This document shows, piece after piece, positions 16,428-25,339 of a stretch of DNA of 64,000 bases. Origin of the DNA: Lachnospiraceae bacterium (lineage in GTDB: Bacteria > Bacillota > Clostridia > Lachnospirales > Lachnospiraceae); the NCBI GenBank assembly GCA_900769115.1, contig CAAGFJ010000062.1:1-64000 (forward strand), in the 5' to 3' direction. The notes under the pieces were generated by a model, which saw only the letters and a program-made list of their open reading frames with translations, did not search any database and was not told where the DNA came from. The stretch's first letter is position 1; every line of letters begins with the position of its first letter. A program made the translations under genes and the position numbers.

Positions 16428-17198
16428 CTACCACACTTTCCATGGAGCTGCTCCGCTTTCCCAATACTTCTCCAAGACTGCCTTATCATTCACTGTATCC
16501 ATCGGATGCCAAAAGCCATCATGCTTATATGCATTCATCTGACCATCCGCCACAAGTTTCTCATAGGGTTCTCTTTCTAATTGTTGCGTCTCATCCAATA
16601 AATAGTTAAATAGTTCCGGTTCAAATACCGCAAATCCGGAATTCACATATGCCTGCTCGGATTGCATTTTTTCCTTAAAAGTCTCCACTATCCCCTCTTC
16701 CGATATCTGAATAGCGCCCCATCTGCCTGCTGGTTTTGCTGCTGTTATAGTCCCGATTTTTTTTGAATTCTTATGATATTCTACTAATTGGGAAATATTC
16801 ACATTTGAGACACCATCTCCATATGTTAACATGAACGGCTCATCATTCAGATACTTTCTAATCCTCATAATACGACCAGCCGTATTCGTATCTCTACCAG
16901 TATCTACCAATGTCACCTTCCATGGTTCAACGACATTTTCATGCACTTCATATGAATTATTACTCAAATCAATGGTAATATCAGATGCTCTAACATAATA
17001 ATCCATAAAATACTCTTTAATCATCTCCCCTTTATAACCACAACATATAATGAACTCATTAAAACCATAAAAAGAATAAATCTTCATAATATGCCACAGG
17101 ATCGGAGCATTTCCAATCTCTACCATCGGCTTTGGTTTCAAATATGTCTCTTCACTTAGACGGGAACCTCTCCCACCCGCTAAAATAACTACTTTCAT
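16428..17198 (-). CDS. rfbF: Glucose-1-phosphate cytidylyltransferase
   Basis: A 256-residue nucleotidyltransferase. It has GGRGSRL (8-14), KPKPM (21-25), the central LTYGDGVSNV with a metal-binding Asp, and the conserved WHPMDTVNDK near the C-terminus. The substitution pattern (EETYLKPKPMVEIG) is that of RfbF rather than dTDP- or UDP-sugar enzymes. It makes CDP-glucose from CTP and glucose-1-phosphate, the first step of the CDP-3,6-dideoxyhexose pathway. It sits between the ThDP enzyme gene and the radical SAM gene in one minus-strand operon. The AGGAG site is about 12 bases from the ATG, rather far. Confidence 0.95.
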   Translation of the reverse strand: MKVVILAGGRGSRLSEETYLKPKPMVEIGNAPILWHIMKIYSFYGFNEFIICCGYKGEMIKEYFMDYYVRASDITIDLSNNSYEVHENVVEPWKVTLVDTGRDTNTAGRIMRIRKYLNDEPFMLTYGDGVSNVNISQLVEYHKNSKKIGTITAAKPAGRWGAIQISEEGIVETFKEKMQSEQAYVNSGFAVFEPELFNYLLDETQQLEREPYEKLVADGQMNAYKHDGFWHPMDTVNDKAVLEKYWESGAAPWKVW

Positions 17199-17212
17199 AT
17201 GTACACACTCTC

Positions 17213-18946
17213 CTAATCCAAAAACGGATACAAATCTTCAAACTCCGCCGCTTTTAATGAACCATCCGGCATAACTCTAGAAGCAATTCTAGGCACAATC
17301 GGTGCAAAAGACTGACATATAATTTCGCAAACCACCGGTTCTTTTGCTTCTAGTACTTCTTTAATCTTCTTCTCCATCTCATCTTTCGACTCTATTCGAA
17401 CTGATTGCACTCCATATGCAGTCGCCACTTTACAAAAATCTGGTGTCTCCAAACCACTGTCTGGTCCTACTCCAAGAAAACGATCATTCATATAATTATG
17501 TTGGTTGTGCCGAATTAACATATAACCATTATTATTATAAATAAACAATTTAACTGGAATCTCATTATATTTTAAAGTTGCAAACTCTTGAATATTCATT
17601 TGCACACTACCATCACCGGCAATCGCTATCACATTTCGATTCTCCTGCTTAACCCCAAGCGCTGTAGCCCAAAACCCCATACAAGACAGGCCTCCCGAGA
17701 TCAGGTATCTTTGCCCTTTCTTGATCTTCCAACTTTGAGAAACAATATTGCAGACACTTCCTGTATCCACAACAATGTTGGTATTATCTGATGTATATTG
17801 CGATATTATATCCGTCACATAATATTCATTTAAGGGTTTCTCATCAGCATACGATGACAATACCGTCGGATACTTTTCTCTATTTTGTTTGCAATGCTGA
17901 TTCCAATCCTCATATTTTCCTTTTCGGCTCATTTGTTTCAGAAGTGCATCCAGCCACAATTTCAGATCTGCCTTTATCTTATAATCAACCGGAACATCTT
18001 CCTTTGCTAGTTCTTTGTCATCAATATCCACCATTACCTTATATGCATTTTTTCCAAACCGATCCGGATAGTATCCAATTGTAGAAATTGACAATCGGGA
18101 ACCTAAAATTAATAAAAAATCCGCTTCTTGAATTGCAAAATGTGATGCCCTATCACCGTAGCTTCCCGGTCGTCCAACAAATAACGGCGAGTTCGAGTCT
18201 ACAACATCTATTCCTGCCCTAGAGGTAACCACCGGAATACTATATTCTTTAGATAGGCACTCTAACTCTTCTACTGCATTTGCGCTCCTTATTCCGTATC
18301 CAGCTAAAATTAATGGTTGCTTTGCACCTTCCAATCTTGTTGCAACCATTCTTACTATGTCCAAATCCATTTCTAACTTTGAAAACTCTCTTGGGCTTAC
18401 GTTCTCAATAGCGCATTCTGACACTTGACAATTCTGAATATTTACCGGAACATCAATCCAGACAGGTCCTCTTCGCCCTTCCATGCACTTATAATATGCG
18501 TCCTCCATAATCTGTGGTATATCATCCGCATTCATAACTGCAGCAAAATACTTGGTAATCGGTTCTACCATCGGTTGTAAATTAATACTTTGACAACCCT
18601 GCTGTCTAATTCCAGTCCTCTGTGCATATTCTAACAATCTGGAATTTGCCTGTCCTGATATGACAAACATTGGAGAAGAATCCAAATACGCTTGTGCAAC
18701 CCCTGTAATTGCGTTCGTGGCACCTGGACCAATCGTTACTAATGCTGCTCCCGGAACCGAATTCACACGTCCATACCCGTCTGCCGCCATGGCAGCTGCC
18801 TGCTCATGATGGCAACATATTGCCTTCAATTCTTTATTGCGGTATAGAGCATCCGTAAGCCACATTGCAGAGCTACCCGATACCATAAAAACTTCTTTAC
18901 AGCCCTTTTTACACAAAAACTGAAATATGTACTCTGATACGGTCAT
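17213..18946 (-). CDS. Acetolactate synthase-like ThDP enzyme, possible YerE-type C2-branch transferase
   Basis: 577 residues with three acetohydroxyacid-synthase-type domains. The activating glutamate is Glu48 in CCHHEQA, and the ThDP motif begins GDGSVQMNIQEF and ends with YNNNG, about 30 residues later. Such enzymes decarboxylate pyruvate and pass the two-carbon unit to an acceptor. In the same operon as rfbF/rfbG/rfbH, the closest functional precedent is YerE of Yersinia, which adds an acetyl branch to CDP-3,6-dideoxy-4-keto-glucose in yersiniose synthesis. This assignment rests on context and family resemblance. An ordinary catabolic acetolactate synthase is less likely because no ilv genes are present. 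AAAGGAG site before the ATG. Confidence 0.85.
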   Translation of the reverse strand: MTVSEYIFQFLCKKGCKEVFMVSGSSAMWLTDALYRNKELKAICCHHEQAAAMAADGYGRVNSVPGAALVTIGPGATNAITGVAQAYLDSSPMFVISGQANSRLLEYAQRTGIRQQGCQSINLQPMVEPITKYFAAVMNADDIPQIMEDAYYKCMEGRRGPVWIDVPVNIQNCQVSECAIENVSPREFSKLEMDLDIVRMVATRLEGAKQPLILAGYGIRSANAVEELECLSKEYSIPVVTSRAGIDVVDSNSPLFVGRPGSYGDRASHFAIQEADFLLILGSRLSISTIGYYPDRFGKNAYKVMVDIDDKELAKEDVPVDYKIKADLKLWLDALLKQMSRKGKYEDWNQHCKQNREKYPTVLSSYADEKPLNEYYVTDIISQYTSDNTNIVVDTGSVCNIVSQSWKIKKGQRYLISGGLSCMGFWATALGVKQENRNVIAIAGDGSVQMNIQEFATLKYNEIPVKLFIYNNNGYMLIRHNQHNYMNDRFLGVGPDSGLETPDFCKVATAYGVQSVRIESKDEMEKKIKEVLEAKEPVVCEIICQSFAPIVPRIASRVMPDGSLKAAEFEDLYPFLD

Positions 18947-18962
18947 CGTAATTCTCCTTTCA

Positions 18963-19934
18963 TTAAATCTTGTCGAGCGATTGTATAATATCCATATCTA
19001 TATCATAATCACTACATGTCAAAACATCAAGCAGTTGTTCAGTCCTTGAGCAACTGACTATCGCCACCCCCGATAACGGATTACATGTTATATATCCATT
19101 TACTATAGCCGTTACCGGTATTCCTTGATTGATATGTACTTTTTTAATATATTCCAACTTTTTAATATTTCTCTCTGTTGCAATCCTACTCATTAAAAAG
19201 GGATCTATCTCATTTATTCCATATCTTATAGCTTTTTGGAAAAAACCTTTACATTGTGGTGTATATGCCATAGCAAACATTTTATTATCTAACACATATT
19301 GGTACATGTCCTCTGTCATCCATGTAGTATTCTCATCATTCCACATCTCTTTCGTATATTCGGCCAATGACCACCATGTCTGTATAATCTCAAATGGCTT
19401 TAACCCATGTCTTTGCGCATAATCATTTGCCTTTCTAACTCTTTCCAATTTCCAATTAGCAACCCCAATTTTAGATACATTCCCTTTCTCCGCCACAGCT
19501 TGCATAGAATAGATAATTTCTTCTACATGACGCTCCCTTTCATCTTTATGCAGTAAATAAATATCAATATAATTTGTCCTGAGAGACTCTAAACTTTGCG
19601 CTATCTCTTCGCACAAATTTTCTTGGGACAAATCAAATACTCTTTCCCCATCTCTTCTCCGCACTCCTCCCTTAGTACACACTACCATTTCATCCCGGCA
19701 TCCTCTCATATCCATCCATCTGCCAATACACTTTTCACTGCTCCCTCTTCCTTGCTCAGCCCATTCATCATAATTCCTAGCTGTATCTAAAAAATTACCA
19801 CCATTTTGGTAAAACATATCTAGCATTTCAAATGCCATTTTTTCCTGTATTCGTGCACCAAATCGAGCTGTTCCTAAACATATCTGAGAGACGTGATTTT
19901 TCCCCTTGTCCAGAGTCAAATTTATATATTTCAT
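18963..19934 (-). CDS. Aldo/keto reductase
   Basis: About 323 residues, a TIM-barrel NAD(P)H-dependent oxidoreductase. The catalytic tetrad can be placed: Asp in FLDTARNYDEW, Tyr five residues later in the same motif, Lys in VVCTKGG and His in YLLHKDER. Substrate unknown; in this operon it could reduce a keto-sugar nucleotide or a keto branch. The start is the ATG of MKYINL (19934), 7 bases after GAGGG; upstream in-frame ATGs would overlap the preceding gene. Together with the SDR at 21143 there are two candidate reductases for the final step of the branched-sugar route. Confidence 0.9.
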   Translation of the reverse strand: MKYINLTLDKGKNHVSQICLGTARFGARIQEKMAFEMLDMFYQNGGNFLDTARNYDEWAEQGRGSSEKCIGRWMDMRGCRDEMVVCTKGGVRRRDGERVFDLSQENLCEEIAQSLESLRTNYIDIYLLHKDERERHVEEIIYSMQAVAEKGNVSKIGVANWKLERVRKANDYAQRHGLKPFEIIQTWWSLAEYTKEMWNDENTTWMTEDMYQYVLDNKMFAMAYTPQCKGFFQKAIRYGINEIDPFLMSRIATERNIKKLEYIKKVHINQGIPVTAIVNGYITCNPLSGVAIVSCSRTEQLLDVLTCSDYDIDMDIIQSLDKI

Positions 19935-19947
19935 TTCCATACCCTCA

Positions 19948-21141
19948 TTAGCATGCATAATACGCAAACGCAATATTATGCATATATGATCTTAAAAATA
20001 ACTTGTAGTTCTGATTCAACTCTTTTATTTTCAACGGCACATTCCATAGGTCACTTGTCTTATGATATCCCATAATAGCTAAACGCGGCTGATATTGTTC
20101 AATTGTTTTCCTTGCCCCTTCCAACGCCGCTACTTCTGATCCCTCTATATTCATTTTAATATAACTTGCACGAGAACCTTGTAATACCGTATCAATTCTA
20201 GATACTCGTAAAGGATTCTTCCCCATAACAGATGCAAATGTTCCTGGTCCATTCAGTTCAAAAAAATTAATTTCCCCATCTAAATCATATACCCCTGAAT
20301 TGTATATCCTAATTTTACTTTGTATATTTGCATCAAGATTTTCTATATATCTACAAAGGCCTTTATAGTTTTTTCTATCTGGTTCTAACGAAATACATTT
20401 TTCAAACTTGTTGCCATGAATTCTTAGAAAATCCTTCAAACTACTTCCCGTACACGCTCCACAATCAACAAAAATCTCATTTTCTTTCTTCGGAAACAAT
20501 TGATATTCAAAATACATATCTTTCTCAGGAAACGTCGGAATATCAACACTATCATCAACCATCCTAAATTCCACTATTTTCAAAAATGTGTCCCGAGATA
20601 TATCATCGTCCAACATTCGATATACTTGTTCTATTTTATTCCAATTTTTTTCCATAAGGAGTACATCACTGCACGAAGGTAAATTATACAAATCTCCAGT
20701 AAACAATTCATAACATTGCCTAAAATATGTATAATCAATCAAGTTTACACACCCCATATCCCTAAGTCTAGCATGTAACCCTTGATGACCATTTTTCAAT
20801 AATGCTTCTTTAAAATCCTTGCAATAACTTGTCCCATCTGTATTTATTGTGACAATAACCAACGCATCGTTACCTACTATATCCGTAATTTTTTCAGGTG
20901 CAATTATTGTTTTACCTTCACAATATGTCCCCTGCTTTTCCGTATCTCCATCAGAGAAACAATTAATATCTATGCCTGCATCTTTTAGATAGTTATAAAA
21001 GGCAATTCCTGCACTTCCAGCTCCGTATAAAACAATCTTACCTTGGTATGGCATCAAATCGTTTCTAACTTCCTGTAACGTTTTTTTTCTTTTTTCTCTA
21101 TTATCTAGATATCGCATGTGCAATGCATGTAATTGTTCCAT
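19948..21141 (-). CDS. FkbM-family methyltransferase with N-terminal Rossmann module
   Basis: About 397 residues. Residues 35-110 form a GxGxxG Rossmann module (IVLYGAGSAGIAFYNYLKDA, then CFSDGD). The C-terminal part is a FkbM-type SAM methyltransferase: FVDCGACTGSS binds SAM, SLEPD follows, and IKMNIEGSEVAALEGA is diagnostic. FkbM proteins O-methylate glycans and other metabolites. The N-terminal module recurs in four other proteins of this locus. The start is the ATG after GAGG (21141). One base separates it from the SDR gene upstream. Confidence 0.9.
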   Translation of the reverse strand: MEQLHALHMRYLDNREKRKKTLQEVRNDLMPYQGKIVLYGAGSAGIAFYNYLKDAGIDINCFSDGDTEKQGTYCEGKTIIAPEKITDIVGNDALVIVTINTDGTSYCKDFKEALLKNGHQGLHARLRDMGCVNLIDYTYFRQCYELFTGDLYNLPSCSDVLLMEKNWNKIEQVYRMLDDDISRDTFLKIVEFRMVDDSVDIPTFPEKDMYFEYQLFPKKENEIFVDCGACTGSSLKDFLRIHGNKFEKCISLEPDRKNYKGLCRYIENLDANIQSKIRIYNSGVYDLDGEINFFELNGPGTFASVMGKNPLRVSRIDTVLQGSRASYIKMNIEGSEVAALEGARKTIEQYQPRLAIMGYHKTSDLWNVPLKIKELNQNYKLFLRSYMHNIAFAYYAC

Positions 21142-21142
21142 A

Positions 21143-22063
21143 TTATTCCTCATTTCTCATCCAATCTATAGTCTTCTTTATACCCGTCTGAAAATCATTC
21201 TTTATACTATATTGAATACGTGATAACAATGGTGTTGCATCTAATTCATTCCTTGTATAATACATTCCTTTGTATTCAAATGTCCCTAATCGAATAGCCC
21301 CCTCTCCTCCTATCAATTGATGCACAATCTCTAAGTATTCTTTCAACTTCATTGGTCGACCACTTCCAATAATAGCTTTCTCATGAAATGGTTTGCACTT
21401 TCCTAATTCATAATATATATTTACAACATCATCCACATACACAAAATCATATAATTGCTCTCCTGCACTTGTTGGAAAATCCTCATTCTTAAGAAGTGAT
21501 CGTATAAGTGAATTAATTAATCTTGGCGAATTTTCACCAACTCCATATACGTTTGTCAACAACGGCCAAATAAATAGCAATCCCAATTCATTTGCTAACG
21601 CATTTCCCATATCCTCACACGCTTGCTGTGCTACACGATAAAACCGGTGCTTATCCGTCAAAAAATATTTCCCTTCGTCTCGAAATAACTCTTGTTGCGT
21701 AATAGAACCTGATCCAATAAATTTTTCTGCACCAAGTTCCCCTGATACTCGCATCAAATCGAGCATGTAAGTAACATTATTAATCTGTCTTCCATAATCA
21801 AGCAATCCATCATTCGTCAATCCATCCCATGCCAGAAAATATGTAACATCAATTTGCTCTTGAACAATCTGTTTTAAATCTTGTCTAACCTTGTTCAAAT
21901 TACATTCAAAAACATGCAGCGAATTCTTTTTCAATTCATCTTTACTTTTTTCATCAACAAAATCTGGAACAACTGAGATAACTTCTATATCCTGTTTTGC
22001 CAATTTTTCAACCAATTTTTTACCTATGAAGCCATCGGCTCCATATACTAATGCACGTTTCAT
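21143..22063 (-). CDS. NAD-dependent SDR similar to CDP-abequose/paratose synthases
   Basis: About 306 residues, extended SDR fold. GADGFIGKK near the N-terminus binds the nucleotide, and GEQLYDFVYVDDVVN is the motif preceding the substrate domain, as in RfbJ/RfbS-like 4-ketoreductases. The catalytic YxxxK is altered: the best candidate reads YRVAQ, with Gln where Lys is expected, although the flanking helix and Glu are in place. It probably acts on the CDP-4-keto-3,6-dideoxy sugar or its branched product; the altered motif leaves the reaction uncertain. Start at the ATG after GGAAGG (22063). Confidence 0.85.
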   Translation of the reverse strand: MKRALVYGADGFIGKKLVEKLAKQDIEVISVVPDFVDEKSKDELKKNSLHVFECNLNKVRQDLKQIVQEQIDVTYFLAWDGLTNDGLLDYGRQINNVTYMLDLMRVSGELGAEKFIGSGSITQQELFRDEGKYFLTDKHRFYRVAQQACEDMGNALANELGLLFIWPLLTNVYGVGENSPRLINSLIRSLLKNEDFPTSAGEQLYDFVYVDDVVNIYYELGKCKPFHEKAIIGSGRPMKLKEYLEIVHQLIGGEGAIRLGTFEYKGMYYTRNELDATPLLSRIQYSIKNDFQTGIKKTIDWMRNEE

Positions 22064-22064
22064 A

Positions 22065-23048
22065 TTAATTCCTTCCCATAACCTTAAATATCGCTTCTTC
22101 AATATCTTTTGATGTTTTATAATATACAGCTTCAAGTGTGTACGCCGCAGGGGTTGGAACATCCGGCAACGCTACAATCTCTATCTTAGCTTTTAATTCT
22201 TTATATAACCTTGAATATGTACTCTCTGCTATATCCTTTGCCACACTTCCTGTTATCCACGAAGTATCTGCAATTACTAATCGTTTTGTTTTCCGAACAG
22301 ACCGCAAAATCAATTCTTCATCAAAAGGCTTAATTGTTCTCAAATCAATCACTTCTACGTTTATGCCATCTTGTTTTACCTTTTTTGCCGCTTCCATGCA
22401 ATCCAACATCATAGCAGATATTCCTATCACTGTTACATCGTTTCCCTCTTGACGAACAACTCCTTTTCCAATAGGTAAAGCATATTCCCCATTCGGAACT
22501 ATTTGTTCCTGTGCAAAAAGACGTCTATGTTCTAAAAACAAAATAGGAACATTCTCTTTAAAAGCAGAAATCAAAAGCCCTTTTGCATCATAAGGTGTTG
22601 TAGGCATCACAATCTTCAATCCCGGAACCTGATTCAATATTCCATGAATAGATTGTGAATGTTGAGCAGCACATCCCCATCCTTGACCTGTCACACCCCA
22701 GAAAATAATAGGAATTTTAATTGCTCCATCAGACATATACGCATACTTAGAAGCATGGTTAATAATCTGGTCAAATGATAAATACATAAAATCCGGACGG
22801 TTATGCATATATAACACTTTTGTTCCATTCATTGCCATTCCGATTCCGATTCCTGCCATTCCATTTTCCGCCAAAGGTGTATCAAAAATACATTGCGTTC
22901 CATACTTCTTCCACAATCCATCTGTTACACCAAACATTGCCCGATCATCATTGATTCCCTGTCCCATTAGTACAACATCATCACTTCGATCCATTATTAA
23001 TTCGATTGCATTCCTCTCTGCTTCCGCATATGTCATAATTTGCTCCAT
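22065..23048 (-). CDS. ThDP-dependent dehydrogenase/transketolase-like beta subunit
   Basis: A 327-residue protein of the pyruvate-dehydrogenase E1-beta / transketolase central-C-terminal type. It has DTPLAENGMAGIGIGMAMNG near the start and the C-terminal transketolase domain around VIDLRTIKPFD. It pairs with the alpha subunit encoded just upstream (17-base gap). No lipoyl E2 or E3 gene is nearby, so a normal 2-oxoacid dehydrogenase complex is unlikely; a carboligase or aldehyde-transfer role in sugar synthesis is inferred. AAGGAG site before the ATG. Confidence 0.88.
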   Translation of the reverse strand: MEQIMTYAEAERNAIELIMDRSDDVVLMGQGINDDRAMFGVTDGLWKKYGTQCIFDTPLAENGMAGIGIGMAMNGTKVLYMHNRPDFMYLSFDQIINHASKYAYMSDGAIKIPIIFWGVTGQGWGCAAQHSQSIHGILNQVPGLKIVMPTTPYDAKGLLISAFKENVPILFLEHRRLFAQEQIVPNGEYALPIGKGVVRQEGNDVTVIGISAMMLDCMEAAKKVKQDGINVEVIDLRTIKPFDEELILRSVRKTKRLVIADTSWITGSVAKDIAESTYSRLYKELKAKIEIVALPDVPTPAAYTLEAVYYKTSKDIEEAIFKVMGRN

Positions 23049-23064
23049 ATTTGCTCCTTATATA

Positions 23065-24027
23065 TTAATACACATTATCATACAAACTACTTACTTCAGG
23101 AAATTCACTGTTTTCAGCAAATAAAAATGCCTCTTCTATTTCTTTTTCTACAGATTTGATATAATCAACGATCTGCTCTTTGTAACAACTATCTTCTTCT
23201 ATTAATTTCTGTTCAGTCAACATGATTGGATCTCGTTTCTTCCAAGCCACGAGTTCTCCTATTGTCCGGAATCTGTCATTTGTTCCATCTCCCGTATTAG
23301 AGTGATCTCTCAATCTATAGGTCATGCATTCTACAAATACAGGTTTTTTATTATCCTTCATCCATTCAATACTATCTTTCGCCACACGATATACTTCTTC
23401 TACATCATTCCCATTCACCACTTCACAACGAAGTATATTTTGAAATTTATGAGAAACAGATGAATATGGTTCTCTTTCAGACAAAGGCGTATTAATAGCA
23501 TATTTATTGTTTTCACACACATATAAAATCGGAACATTTCTCAATTGCGCAAAACATACACTTTCATACACTCCTCCTTCCTCCGATGATCCATCACCAA
23601 AGAACACACACGTCACATCTTTTTTACCCTTCAGCTTATTCGCCAATGCAAAACCTGTAGCAATCGGAACATTGCCAGCGACAATTGAAGACGAAAGACT
23701 CACACCCGCTTTCAAATCCATCAAATGCATAGAACCACCCTTACCGTGACAACAACCTGTTTGTTTTGAATACAACTCCGCAATCATAGCCTTTAAATCT
23801 CCACCTTTTGCCAAATAATGGCCATGACTCCTATGATTTGAAAAAATAAAATCCTCTCTCCTCAAATTACTACACACTCCTACTGCGACAGCTTCCTGTC
23901 CATTACACAGATGAATAGGAGTATGCATCTTTCTCACACTTGCATTATAGCGCTCCGCTATTGCATCTTCTACCAAAGATATTCGTTTCATTTTCTTGTA
24001 AAAATCAAATAATTGTTCTGAATTCAT
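23065..24027 (-). CDS. ThDP-dependent dehydrogenase E1 alpha-like subunit
   Basis: A 320-residue E1-alpha-type protein. The ThDP-binding motif begins GDGSSEEGGVYES and ends in ENN about 30 residues later. The loop HGKGGSMHLMDL is the usual pyrophosphate-side sequence. The phosphorylation-loop region has the normal YRLRDHSNTG. It forms a heterotetramer with the beta subunit in known relatives. Its ATG overlaps the stop of the FAD-enzyme gene upstream (TAATG), implying translational coupling. This is the second ThDP system in the locus, after the one at 17213. Confidence 0.9.
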   Translation of the reverse strand: MNSEQLFDFYKKMKRISLVEDAIAERYNASVRKMHTPIHLCNGQEAVAVGVCSNLRREDFIFSNHRSHGHYLAKGGDLKAMIAELYSKQTGCCHGKGGSMHLMDLKAGVSLSSSIVAGNVPIATGFALANKLKGKKDVTCVFFGDGSSEEGGVYESVCFAQLRNVPILYVCENNKYAINTPLSEREPYSSVSHKFQNILRCEVVNGNDVEEVYRVAKDSIEWMKDNKKPVFVECMTYRLRDHSNTGDGTNDRFRTIGELVAWKKRDPIMLTEQKLIEEDSCYKEQIVDYIKSVEKEIEEAFLFAENSEFPEVSSLYDNVY

Positions 24028-25304
24028 TATTCCCTTTCTAATATTCGATGTGCAATGTCCACTCCACTCTGAATACTTTGATCACTCCATAAATAATCCC
24101 ACATACCAAAACGACCCGCATACATTATGTTCTGCCCATCTAAATATTCATGCACTATTCTTCTATTATTGTAAATATCGTCGGTAAAAATAATATTAGC
24201 ATATTCTTTTTCTCTAACATCACTTACGACAACGTCTTCTTTCTTAAATAAGTTCATCAAAACTAAATGTTCTATTGTATCATACATCAGTTGTTCTAAC
24301 GTATCGTTTCTTTTTTTGAATTTTGAAAAATAAATCTCCGCTTGCAACGACGTGCAATCAGGTGGCGCATTTTCTGAACCATATTGACTAGTTGAAGAAA
24401 CTCTTGCCGTATATATATCTTCATCATATATATATATACACTTAGTCCCCTTCGGCATCACATTTTTCTTATTAATTCCTAACGAAACTATTACTAGAGA
24501 TGTATAATTCAAACCACCTGTTGCATCCAATACCCTCGGCGGTACATCGTTTAACAGATGAATAAGCTCTGGCAAAGGAATTGTTGAAACCAGATTATCA
24601 TATGACATCATCTTTCCATCCACAATAATTGTTTTTTCCTGAGTATCTATCTTTTCAATATCCGCCTCCGTAATTATCTCATAATCTCCTTGTAGGTTTT
24701 GTAAAAAAGTCGAAAATCCCCCACTGACTGGATATCGAATCTCCCCCGCATAATGTACATTCGGTGTTTCTTTCGTGTATGATCCCATTAATATTTCATC
24801 AAGAGAAGGGGTATACATTCGGCTACCAATCCACTTGGTCTCTAGGCAATCTGGATTGACAGTCCAATATTTTCGCGTATAAAGAAAAGGATAATTACGT
24901 GCAAAGTAATCACCATATTTCATTACCAGCCACTCACCATAATTCTGATAATCCCCTTTGTCCTCTTTCTGCACAAAATCTTTTATAATATGAATTCTTT
25001 CCTCTATCGGTAAACCAGCCAGGTTATTCTGCACCGGTTGCTTCACCCAATTCCCCTTTTTATAATTTATTGCCTCCGATAATGATTTTTCAACTTCCGT
25101 TGAAGATTCAAACAAACTAACGATTTCTTTATTTTTTGAAAAAGCTGCATGTGCTCCATAATCAAAATAGAATCCATTCATTTCAAAGCTATCACATAAT
25201 CCACCAACTCTATTTTCTTTTTCGAGAACTATAGCATTCCCACCTAATGCCTTAGCACATGCTAGTCCCGCCACTCCAGCGCCCAATATTATAGTTTTTG
25301 GCAT
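24027..25304 (-). CDS. FAD-dependent amine-oxidase/UDP-galactopyranose-mutase-like protein
   Basis: A 425-residue flavoprotein. The dinucleotide-binding GAGVAGL (8-14) and VGGLCDSF follow the protoporphyrinogen-oxidase/UGM pattern; near the C-terminus MYAGRFGMWDYLWSDQSIQS closes the FAD site. No membrane segments. In glycan clusters such proteins have been found as mutases or oxidoreductases acting on sugar nucleotides. It lacks enough UGM hallmarks for me to claim galactofuranose synthesis. AGGAGG lies before the ATG. Coupled to the ThDP alpha-subunit gene. Confidence 0.85.
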   Translation of the reverse strand: MPKTIILGAGVAGLACAKALGGNAIVLEKENRVGGLCDSFEMNGFYFDYGAHAAFSKNKEIVSLFESSTEVEKSLSEAINYKKGNWVKQPVQNNLAGLPIEERIHIIKDFVQKEDKGDYQNYGEWLVMKYGDYFARNYPFLYTRKYWTVNPDCLETKWIGSRMYTPSLDEILMGSYTKETPNVHYAGEIRYPVSGGFSTFLQNLQGDYEIITEADIEKIDTQEKTIIVDGKMMSYDNLVSTIPLPELIHLLNDVPPRVLDATGGLNYTSLVIVSLGINKKNVMPKGTKCIYIYDEDIYTARVSSTSQYGSENAPPDCTSLQAEIYFSKFKKRNDTLEQLMYDTIEHLVLMNLFKKEDVVVSDVREKEYANIIFTDDIYNNRRIVHEYLDGQNIMYAGRFGMWDYLWSDQSIQSGVDIAHRILERE

Positions 25305-25339
25305 AAAAACAGCCTCCTATATAAATTCCAAATCAAAGA

